A DNA stretch of 6,198 nt from Clostridiales bacterium. GTDB taxonomy: Bacteria > Bacillota > Clostridia > Peptostreptococcales > T1SED10-28. The notes beneath the pieces are model-generated. The model was not told where the DNA came from. It ran no database searches and saw only the letters and a list, made by a program, of their open reading frames with translations. The position numbers were made by a program, and so were the translations under genes. The number at the start of each line of letters is the position of its first letter. The stretch's first letter is position 1. The stretch lies in the NCBI GenBank assembly GCA_007134725.1, contig SLKF01000040.1, positions 1 to 6,198 of the forward strand, given 5' to 3'. This document shows positions 1 through 5,538 of this stretch, in pieces.

Positions 1-93
1 CAAGGGCTTTTTTGCTATTTTTTGAAAATTTAAAAAAATTTAAAATTTCCTCCCTTAGGCAAATACCGCCGAAACTTTTTTTCATTTTTGCTG
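1..93. other. AT-rich spacer downstream of lysA, no gene
   Basis: This spacer runs from the window edge to the lysA stop codon and holds no coding sequence I can support. On the minus strand, downstream of lysA, positions 24-49 can fold into an AT-only helix closed by one G-C pair (GAAA, one mismatch, TTTAAA, loop TTTT), but it lacks a GC-rich stem and is not a convincing terminator. The first 13 bases (CAAGGGC followed by six T) look like the right arm and T tract of a rightward intrinsic terminator whose left arm would lie outside the window. That would suit a gene converging on lysA from the left, and the reverse complement might serve lysA. This is inference from half a hairpin. Confidence 0.35.
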
Positions 94-1377
94 CTATTTT
101 AAGTGACCCGGCATCTCTTCATTCTGAATTAAATCCCGGTAGTTCTCTCGTTTCACTATGATATTTGCCTCTTTAGCCGACAAAAGAAGTACCCCGGGCT
201 TCGGAATTTTATTGTAGTGACTGGCCATGGAATAATTATAGGCACCGGTATTCTTCACCGCTAAAATATCCCCGGAATCCAAGGTTGGCACTTCCAAATC
301 CCAGATTAGAATATCTCCGGACTCACAACATTTTCCTGCTATGGTTGCCACGTCAACCTTTTCTTCCAGCACTTTATTGGCTATCAGGGCATCGTACTTC
401 GCTCCGTAAAGGGCCGGTCTTGGATTATCGGGAAACCCGCCGTCGATGCTGGCATAGGTTCGAATCCCCGGGATTTTTTTGATGGCCCCGATGGTATACA
501 GGGTAATGCCCGCTTCTCCCACAATCCATCGTCCCGGTTCGATGATGATTTTCGGAACCGGAAGCTCAAATCCGCCGAAGACTTTTGTTACGCTTTCCAT
601 AATAAGCTCGGTAAAAAAAGAAATGGATTTTGTCTTTTCATCCCCCCGATACTGGATTCCAAAGCCACCCCCAACATTTAATTCCTGCAACTCCATTCCC
701 TGATCCATTTTCAGCTCCTTGGCCAGCCTTCCGATTGTTTGAATGGCTCCATCGTATATATGATTTTCAAAAAGTTGGGAACCGATGTGAAAATGAAATC
801 CTAAAAGGGTGATCCAGGGAGATTTCAAGGTGCTTTCCACAAGGGCCTTTAGACTATCCAGTTCCAGGGGGATCCCAAACTTTGAGTCTTTTTGTCCCGT
901 CATAATGTATTTATGGGTTTTCCCTTCAATGGCCGGAGTAATGCGAAATAGACAATTAACCCTTTTCTCTTTTGCTTTTGCCAGGTATTCGATCAGGTTA
1001 ACTTCCTCTTCGAAGTCCACGACGATTCGGCCCACCCCATAATCTATGGCCATTTCCAGCTCTTCCAAGGATTTATTATTCCCGTGAAAAATCACTTTTC
1101 CCATGGGAAAATCCGCTTCCTTTGCGATAAACAGCTCCCCTCCGGACACCACATCAAGACCCAAACCTTCGGATTCAATGATTTTACACATGGCTTTGGT
1201 TAAGAAGGCTTTGCTGGCATACACCGCTTCCGTATTTGGATAGAGGTCGAGAAATGATTCATGCACTGCCCGGCATTTCTCCCGGATCAGATCCTCGGAA
1301 ACAACATATAAGGGAGTCCCATATTTTTTTGCTAAGTCTACGGTGTCAAATCCTTGAAAACTAAAATGTGTGTTCAT
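94..1377 (-). CDS. lysA: Diaminopimelate decarboxylase
   Basis: This enzyme removes the D-centre carboxylate of meso-diaminopimelate to give L-lysine, the last step of lysine synthesis, in the cytosol with pyridoxal phosphate (PLP). It is a fold-type III decarboxylase with an N-terminal alpha/beta barrel and a C-terminal beta domain. Numbering from the upstream ATG at 1383, I see the PLP lysine in YASKA (Lys58), HFHIGSQ (197-203), the phosphate-binding NVGGGFG (236-242), EPGR (282-285), the catalytic-cysteine motif CESGD (Cys353) and the substrate/PLP motif GAY (380-382). CESGD and HIGSQ favour LysA over carboxynorspermidine or arginine decarboxylases. Length (427-429 residues) is normal. Two in-frame ATGs, at 1383 and 1377, compete. 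The ribosome binding site AGGAGG lies 1 base from the first and 7 from the second, so I use 1377. The gene stands alone here, divergent from pepA, and ends with TAG. Confidence 0.96.
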   Translation of the reverse strand: MNTHFSFQGFDTVDLAKKYGTPLYVVSEDLIREKCRAVHESFLDLYPNTEAVYASKAFLTKAMCKIIESEGLGLDVVSGGELFIAKEADFPMGKVIFHGNNKSLEELEMAIDYGVGRIVVDFEEEVNLIEYLAKAKEKRVNCLFRITPAIEGKTHKYIMTGQKDSKFGIPLELDSLKALVESTLKSPWITLLGFHFHIGSQLFENHIYDGAIQTIGRLAKELKMDQGMELQELNVGGGFGIQYRGDEKTKSISFFTELIMESVTKVFGGFELPVPKIIIEPGRWIVGEAGITLYTIGAIKKIPGIRTYASIDGGFPDNPRPALYGAKYDALIANKVLEEKVDVATIAGKCCESGDILIWDLEVPTLDSGDILAVKNTGAYNYSMASHYNKIPKPGVLLLSAKEANIIVKRENYRDLIQNEEMPGHLK

Positions 1378-1384
1378 ATTCATT

Positions 1385-1390
1385 CCTCCT
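1385..1390 (-). promoter_or_regulatory. lysA ribosome binding site, decides the start
   Basis: A perfect AGGAGG on the minus strand sits only 1 base before the ATG at 1383 but 7 bases before the ATG at 1377. Such a strong site works at about 5-9 bases, so the second ATG should be the real start. Confidence 0.8.
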
Positions 1391-1407
1391 GAAATTTCTT
1401 TTCATCT

Positions 1408-1438
1408 ATCATAGCATATTTGAATGTCCTTTTATCAA
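1408..1438 (-). promoter_or_regulatory. Probable sigma-A-type promoter of lysA
   Basis: On the minus strand a -35-like TTGATA (1438-1433) and a -10 TATGAT (1413-1408) are separated by 19 bases. The -10 is preceded by TGC, making an extended -10 element that can compensate for the long spacer. Transcription would start near 1401, leaving a leader of about 20 bases that carries the ribosome binding site. That leaves no room for a lysine riboswitch. Assigned from motif match only. Confidence 0.5.
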
Positions 1439-1480
1439 AAAATTCTTTCCCTATGATAACTTTTAACATTCTAGGGTAAA

Positions 1481-1499
1481 TACATTGTAGAGTAATGTA
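1481..1499. repeat. Short inverted repeat in the lysA-pepA divergent region
   Basis: Perfect 6-base arms TACATT (1481-1486) and AATGTA (1494-1499) flank a 7-base centre. The repeat lies 36 bases before the pepA start, overlapping where a pepA promoter would be expected (a weak candidate is TTAACA at 1463-1468 with TAGAGT at 1488-1493, spacer 19). It could be an operator for a dimeric regulator, but arms this short arise often by chance in AT-rich DNA. Confidence 0.25.
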
Positions 1500-1520
1500 A
1501 AGATTTTCAATACAAATGAT

Positions 1521-1526
1521 AAGGAG
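1521..1526 (+). promoter_or_regulatory. pepA ribosome binding site
   Basis: AAGGAG lies 8 bases before the ATG at 1535, an ideal distance, and supports that start for the aminopeptidase. No other in-frame ATG competes nearby. Confidence 0.8.
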
Positions 1527-1534
1527 CGATCACA

Positions 1535-3040
1535 ATGAATATATCATTGAAAGGTATCAGCATTTTACAAGAAACCAAAGCCCTGCTTTTGCCGGTGTTC
1601 GAAAGAGAAGGCATTTACGGAGAGTCCTATCCTACCAATCTTAAAGAAGTTTTAGAAAAAAAAGCATCCAGAAAACTTTTCGAAGGTAAGAAAGATACCC
1701 TCAGTCTTCTGTCTTTCTATGAAGGAGAACTCCCCGAGACATTAATTCTTGTAGGTTTGGGCAAGAAAGAGGATTTCACTTTGGAGATTCTTTCTGCCAG
1801 CCTTGCAAAGGGATTTCAAAAGGCCAAATCTGAAAAAGCCGCTTCCCTAACCGTGGATTTGAGCGTATTAGAAGAAGTGATTCCCTTTGAAAAGATTCTG
1901 CCCGTCGTCGGCAAAACCTTTACCTTAGCCGATTATGAGTTCTTAAAATACCAACGGGAAAAGGAATCGGAAAATGAAAAAAGATCCAAGGAAGTAATGC
2001 AGGAAGTATACCTTTTTTCTAAGGATGAAGAACAGCTGTTGCTTCTGGAAAGTTTGCTCTCGGAAGGAATCCATGAGGGACTTAGCATTTGTATTGCCAG
2101 GGATCTGGTAAATGAGCCCGCAAATGTGCTGAATCCTTCAACCCTTGCCAGGGCCGCCCAGCATCAGGGAGAAATATTCGGTTTTTCCGTTATTGTAAAG
2201 GACGAAAAAGAGATTGAAGACTTAGGCCTTGAAGCTTTCTTAAACGTCGGTCGGGGTTCTAAAAACCGGCCAAAGCTCATTGTTATGAAGTATCATGGCA
2301 ATGGCGAGAGTGATGAGGTCTACGGACTGATCGGAAAGGGACTTACCTATGATTCCGGTGGGTATTCCATTAAACCCACCGACGGCATGCTTACAATGAA
2401 AATGGATATGGGTGGTGCTGCGGCAGTCATCGGTGCCATGTCCGCCATTGCCAAGCAAGGCCTTAAAGTGAATATCACCGCTGTAATTGCCGCCTGTGAA
2501 AATATGATTTCCGGAGATGCTTTTCGACCCGGGGATGTCATCGGTTCCATGGCAGGGAAAACCATCGAAATTACCAATACCGATGCAGAAGGTCGCCTAA
2601 CCCTTGCGGATGCCGTCACTTATGCGATTGAAAAAGAAGGGGCTAGCAAAATCATTGATATCGCCACCCTAACCGGGGCTGCTTTAGTGGCTATGGGTAA
2701 GGATATTACCCCTTATCTATCCAGCGATGAGGAAATGGCCAAAACCTTAGAAAAAGCCTCAGAGAATTCTTTGGAAAAAATCTGGCGCCTTCCCGCTGAA
2801 AAGAGTTACCTGGACCTTTTAAAGTCCGATATAGCCGACATTAAAAATTCCGGTCCCCGTTTAGCGGGAACCATCACCGCCGGCCTATTTGTTCAATCTT
2901 TTGCAAAGGATTTGCCCTGGATGCACTTGGATATCGCCGGTACCGCATGGGTGGATAAGAAAAAAGACCTCTGCCCTGTTGGGGGAACCGGTTCCGGTGC
3001 CGGGCTTTTGTATCATTATTTCAAACTGATCAATCAATAA
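1535..3040 (+). CDS. pepA: Leucyl aminopeptidase, M17 family
   Basis: This is a cytosolic two-metal exopeptidase that removes N-terminal residues such as leucine from peptides; family members form hexamers. The N-terminal third (about 1-160) matches the variable, macro-like M17 domain. The catalytic domain (about 180-501) has every expected residue: metal ligands Lys268 and Asp273 in GKGLTYDSGG, Asp291 in MDMGGAAA, Asp350 and Glu352 in NTDAEGR, and catalytic Lys280 (SIKP) and Arg354. These positions match E. coli PepA with a constant offset of two. The 501-residue length is typical. Small departures are Tyr277 where E. coli has Ile in DSGGISIKP, and Gly293 for Cys after the metal Asp. The gene is transcribed alone, divergent from lysA and convergent with the HAD gene. 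E. coli PepA also binds DNA at recombination and carAB sites, but nothing here shows whether this protein does. Confidence 0.96.
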   Translation: MNISLKGISILQETKALLLPVFEREGIYGESYPTNLKEVLEKKASRKLFEGKKDTLSLLSFYEGELPETLILVGLGKKEDFTLEILSASLAKGFQKAKSEKAASLTVDLSVLEEVIPFEKILPVVGKTFTLADYEFLKYQREKESENEKRSKEVMQEVYLFSKDEEQLLLLESLLSEGIHEGLSICIARDLVNEPANVLNPSTLARAAQHQGEIFGFSVIVKDEKEIEDLGLEAFLNVGRGSKNRPKLIVMKYHGNGESDEVYGLIGKGLTYDSGGYSIKPTDGMLTMKMDMGGAAAVIGAMSAIAKQGLKVNITAVIAACENMISGDAFRPGDVIGSMAGKTIEITNTDAEGRLTLADAVTYAIEKEGASKIIDIATLTGAALVAMGKDITPYLSSDEEMAKTLEKASENSLEKIWRLPAEKSYLDLLKSDIADIKNSGPRLAGTITAGLFVQSFAKDLPWMHLDIAGTAWVDKKKDLCPVGGTGSGAGLLYHYFKLINQ

Positions 3041-3044
3041 ACTT

Positions 3045-3098
3045 TCCCATAAAAAACACCCTGCCTCTTTCCAAAGAGCAGGGTGTTTTTTTATGGGA
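3045..3098. terminator. Bidirectional intrinsic terminator between pepA and the HAD gene
   Basis: Almost the whole 58-base gap between two convergent genes is one hairpin. The innermost arms are CTCTTT (3065-3070) and AAAGAG (3073-3078). Beyond a bulged C at 3064, CACCCTG (3057-3063) pairs with CAGGGTG (3079-3085). Six A (3051-3056) then pair with six of seven T (3086-3092), and TCCCAT (3045-3050) pairs with ATGGGA (3093-3098). That gives about 25 pairs with two single-base bulges. Reading rightward, the GC stem is followed by T7; reading leftward, by T6. It begins 4 bases after the pepA stop codon and ends directly at the HAD stop codon, so it can end both transcripts. Confidence 0.9.
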
Positions 3099-3752
3099 TT
3101 ATAAATAGTTTTTCAGTTCCTGAATATCATGAATTAACAGGTCCGCTTCTTTTAATTCTTCTCTTGTTCCATATCCATAGGTGCATCCAATGGTTTTTAT
3201 CTGATTTTTCACACCGGAATCAATGTCTTTTTTCCGATCCCCGATCATCAAATGTTCCTCGGGAAACCGGCGGTAGACCTTGCCGAGGATCTCCTCCTTG
3301 GGAAGGTAGTTAAACCCCTCCGCCGTAAAAAAATCATCGAACACTTCTTCTAAGGGAAAGGCTTTTTGCGCATTCTTCAAATAGTTTTCTCCGCAGTTGC
3401 TGATAAACACAAGGGAATAGCCTTTGTTTTTTAAGTATCGTAAGGTTTCCAGGGCTCCCGGGTAAAGTTTTGCCTTCCCTTGGTCCACCAGTTTCTCCAT
3501 TTCCTGACCGATGATCCTCCCGGCCTGGTTTTGCACCTCTTTTGAGAGCTGAGGCATATACTCTTCCCACATTTCCTCCCGGATAAGTCCCAAAAATCCG
3601 GTTACTTCCCGGTCGGAAAGATCTTTTTTCTGAAGATGCCCTTTTTCAATAAGAAAGTCCTGGGCCTTTCGAAAAGCCGGAATATAAATTTTCTCACTAA
3701 AGTGAATCGTCCCGTCGTAATCAAAGAACAAGGTCTTAATATTTTGAAACAT
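3099..3752 (-). CDS. HAD-family phosphatase (phosphoglycolate phosphatase-like)
   Basis: This is a haloacid dehalogenase superfamily hydrolase of 217 residues, expected to dephosphorylate a small metabolite in the cytosol using Mg2+. All four HAD motifs are visible: DYDGT with nucleophile Asp11 and acid/base Asp13, motif II SN (118-119), motif III Lys152 in PKEEIL, and motif IV GDRKKDID (Asp172, Asp176). A helical insert between motifs I and II (about 16-90) is a C1-type cap, as in Gph, PpaX and YigB. There is no signal peptide or membrane segment. The start is supported by GGGAGG (3760-3765) 7 bases upstream. It follows ribH by 50 bases on the same strand with no terminator between, so it is probably the last gene of the riboflavin cluster. 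Substrate is not shown by sequence: phosphoglycolate, pyrophosphate or the riboflavin intermediate ARPP are possible. Confidence 0.88.
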   Translation of the reverse strand: MFQNIKTLFFDYDGTIHFSEKIYIPAFRKAQDFLIEKGHLQKKDLSDREVTGFLGLIREEMWEEYMPQLSKEVQNQAGRIIGQEMEKLVDQGKAKLYPGALETLRYLKNKGYSLVFISNCGENYLKNAQKAFPLEEVFDDFFTAEGFNYLPKEEILGKVYRRFPEEHLMIGDRKKDIDSGVKNQIKTIGCTYGYGTREELKEADLLIHDIQELKNYL

Positions 3753-3780
3753 GTCCTTCCCTCCCGTCTTAAAACTAGGC

Positions 3781-3790
3781 AGACCGGTCT
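3781..3790. repeat. 10-base perfect palindrome between ribH and the HAD gene
   Basis: AGACCGGTCT equals its own reverse complement and lies midway in the 50-base ribH-HAD gap. Without a loop it is not a terminator hairpin, and no T tract follows on the minus strand. It could be a protein-binding or processing site, or chance. Confidence 0.25.
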
Positions 3791-3802
3791 TTCAAAAGAG
3801 GT

Positions 3803-4267
3803 TTAGGGAAGTTCCCTTAATAAGTTGGCCATTTCTATTGCTGTCACCGCAGCATCAAACCCTTTATTTCCGGCTTTGGTTCCTGCCCGTTCAATGGCCT
3901 GCTCTATGGTATCTGTGGTCAGCACGCCGAAAATAATGGGTACTCCCGTATCCATGGAAGCATTGGCAATCCCTTTGGATACTTCACTGGACACGTAATC
4001 AAAATGAGGTGTTGCTCCTCGAATCACCGCACCGAGGCAAATTACCGCATCGTATTTTTCGCTTTTCGCTAATTTCTGTGCCACCAGGGGCATTTCAAAA
4101 GCTCCCGGGGACCAGATAATATCCATGTTTTCATCTTTTCCTCCGTGTCGTTTCAAGGCATCCAAGGCACCGGATAGAAGCTTTCCTCCAATAAATTCGT
4201 TAAATCTTCCCACCACAATCGCAAATTTCTGATCTTGTACAATTAATTGTCCTTCATAGGTTTTCAT
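3803..4267 (-). CDS. ribH: 6,7-Dimethyl-8-ribityllumazine synthase
   Basis: This enzyme condenses 5-amino-6-ribitylaminouracil with 3,4-dihydroxy-2-butanone 4-phosphate (made by RibBA) to form the lumazine substrate of riboflavin synthase. The 154-residue length equals that of the Bacillus subtilis enzyme, whose 60-subunit capsid encloses riboflavin synthase. Visible features are VVGRFNEFI (18-26, aromatic Phe22 for pyrimidine stacking), SPGAFEMP (53-60, Glu58), the catalytic-loop [10 protein letters not shown] with general base His88, Phe113 in [10 protein letters not shown], and [11 protein letters not shown] (126-136) for the phosphate region. Pro87 replaces the Thr found next to the catalytic His in B. 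subtilis. The ATG is 1 base past the ribBA stop, so translation is probably coupled to that of ribBA. Ends with TAA. A 60-mer capsid is plausible but inferred from family resemblance. Confidence 0.97.
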   Translation of the reverse strand: MKTYEGQLIVQDQKFAIVVGRFNEFIGGKLLSGALDALKRHGGKDENMDIIWSPGAFEMPLVAQKLAKSEKYDAVICLGAVIRGATPHFDYVSSEVSKGIANASMDTGVPIIFGVLTTDTIEQAIERAGTKAGNKGFDAAVTAIEMANLLRELP

Positions 4268-4268
4268 G

Positions 4269-5495
4269 TTATTTTTCCTCCTTTGGGGGTTTTTTAGAAT
4301 AATGGGTCATATGTTCCATTTTTTCCTGTTTGGTGTGTAAATAAAAAGCGTTTTCATCATGGGCATCCATCTCGATGGGCACTCGTTCCACAATTTCGAT
4401 GCCGTAACCGGAAAGACCATGGATTTTTTTAGGATTATTGGTCATCAATCGTATTTTTTTCACACCCAAGTCCTTGAGTATTTGGGCGCCGATGCCGTAT
4501 TCCCGTAAATCATCGGGAAATCCTAAGGCCCGGTTGGCTTCCACGGTGTCCATGCCTTGATCCTGTAATTCATAAGCTCGTAATTTATTGATCAGTCCGA
4601 TGCCTCTACCTTCCTGTCGCATATAAACCAGTACGCCTTTTCCCTCTTTTTCAATGTTCTGCATGGCTTTGTTGAACTGATCTCCACAATCACAACGTAG
4701 AGATCTAAAGGCGTCCCCGGTAAGGCATTCCGAGTGGACGCGAACCAGTACCGGCTCTCCATCGGAAACATCGCCTTTTACCAAGGCTACATGGTGTTCT
4801 CCATTTAAGGCGTTAATATAGCCATAGACTTCAAAATGTCCGTTTTCTGTAGGCATATCCGCTACTGTCATTCGGTTTACCAAGGTTTCGGTTTTGCTTC
4901 GATAGGCGATTAAATCCGCAATGGTGATCAGCTTTAAATCATGTTTTTTTACATAGTCGATTAACTCCGGTACCCTTGCCATGGTGCCGTCCTCATTCAT
5001 GATTTCACAAATGAGCCCTGCCGGTTGCAGCCCTGCCATCCTTGCCAGATCCACGGCGGCTTCCGTATGCCCTGCCCGCTTTAAAACGCCCCCTTCTTTT
5101 GCCCCTAAGGGGAAAATATGTCCCGGTTTGTTAAAATCCAAAGGGGTGGCCTTAGGATCCACCAGCCGCTGTATGGTCATGGCCCTTTCCAGTGCGGAAA
5201 TGCCCGTGGTGGTGTTTCGGTCGTCCACGGATACGGTAAAGGCGGTCTCATTAGGATCGGTGCTGTTTACCACCATCGGCAGGATATCCAATGCTCTTAA
5301 GCGTTGCTTCTCCATGGGTACACAGATCAGCCCACGGCCATAGGTGGCCATAAAATTCACGTGTTCCGTGGTGGCTTTTTCCGCCGCCATTAATAAATCT
5401 CCTTCATTTTCCCGGTTCTCATCATCTACTACCACGATCATTTTCCCATTTTTGATATCTTCAATGGCTTCTTCAATGGTATTGAATATCGTCAT
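4269..5495 (-). CDS. ribBA: Bifunctional DHBP synthase / GTP cyclohydrolase II
   Basis: This fused enzyme makes both riboflavin precursors. The N-terminal RibB half converts ribulose 5-phosphate to 3,4-dihydroxy-2-butanone 4-phosphate plus formate; the C-terminal RibA half opens GTP to a diaminopyrimidinone phosphate. Numbered from the ATG at 5504, RibB shows the metal/substrate loop [10 protein letters not shown] (27-36), YGRGLIC (55-61), RAGHTEA (143-149, His146) and [11 protein letters not shown] (167-177). RibA shows zinc ligands Cys260, Cys271 and Cys273 (HSEC, then CDC), RQEGRGIGL (296-304), Tyr311 and Arg334 aligning with E. coli RibA Tyr105 and Arg128, and TNNPKK (355-360). Both active sites look intact. 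ATGs occur at 5504, 5501 and 5495. I use 5495 (408 residues) because AAAGGA sits 8 bases before it but overlaps the first, and because it best matches the B. subtilis N-terminus. It lies 43 bases after ribE, and its last codons hold the ribH ribosome binding site. Confidence 0.97.
   Translation of the reverse strand: MTIFNTIEEAIEDIKNGKMIVVVDDENRENEGDLLMAAEKATTEHVNFMATYGRGLICVPMEKQRLRALDILPMVVNSTDPNETAFTVSVDDRNTTTGISALERAMTIQRLVDPKATPLDFNKPGHIFPLGAKEGGVLKRAGHTEAAVDLARMAGLQPAGLICEIMNEDGTMARVPELIDYVKKHDLKLITIADLIAYRSKTETLVNRMTVADMPTENGHFEVYGYINALNGEHHVALVKGDVSDGEPVLVRVHSECLTGDAFRSLRCDCGDQFNKAMQNIEKEGKGVLVYMRQEGRGIGLINKLRAYELQDQGMDTVEANRALGFPDDLREYGIGAQILKDLGVKKIRLMTNNPKKIHGLSGYGIEIVERVPIEMDAHDENAFYLHTKQEKMEHMTHYSKKPPKEEK
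4277..4284 (-). promoter_or_regulatory. ribH ribosome binding site inside the ribBA 3' end
   Basis: AAAGGAGG on the minus strand lies 9 bases before the ribH ATG and is read as part of the last ribBA codons (Lys-Glu-Glu, positions 408-410 counted from the ATG at 5504). The charged C-terminal tail of RibBA is therefore partly dictated by this site. Ribosomes finishing ribBA stop directly beside the ribH start, favouring coupled translation. Confidence 0.85.
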
Positions 5496-5503
5496 TTTCA
5501 TCA

Positions 5504-5509
5504 TCCTTT
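5504..5509 (-). promoter_or_regulatory. ribBA ribosome binding site, decides the start
   Basis: AAAGGA on the minus strand shares its last base with the upstream ATG at 5504 and lies 8 bases before the ATG at 5495. The spacing favours initiation at 5495, making the protein three residues shorter than the longest reading frame. Confidence 0.6.
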
Positions 5510-5538
5510 ATCTCTTATTGGATTTTTGATTCTTTACT

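Noticed and set aside
809..1042. Rightward open frames opposite lysA (also at 285-482, 479-703 and 630-812)
   Set aside because: All are antisense to intact lysA coding sequence, overlap one another in part and lack recognisable motifs.
1384..1534. Lysine riboswitch (L-box) before lysA
   Set aside because: The divergent region is only about 150 bases, the likely promoter leaves a leader of about 20 bases, and no L-box fold or terminator hairpin is visible.
2347..2619. 90-residue leftward open frame opposite pepA
   Set aside because: It covers the highly conserved catalytic region of pepA on the other strand, and its Ala/Pro/Met-rich translation resembles no family I know.
4981..5343. 120-residue rightward open frame opposite ribBA
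   Set aside because: It lies wholly antisense to the conserved RibB domain, has a low-complexity Ser/Pro-rich translation and no ribosome binding site I could identify; it is a shadow frame.
5505..5538. Terminator, promoter or riboswitch between ribE and ribBA
   Set aside because: The gap of 34-43 bases is AT-rich with no stem-loop and T tract and no good promoter pair; the genes look co-transcribed. An FMN riboswitch would be expected before the first rib gene, outside the window.
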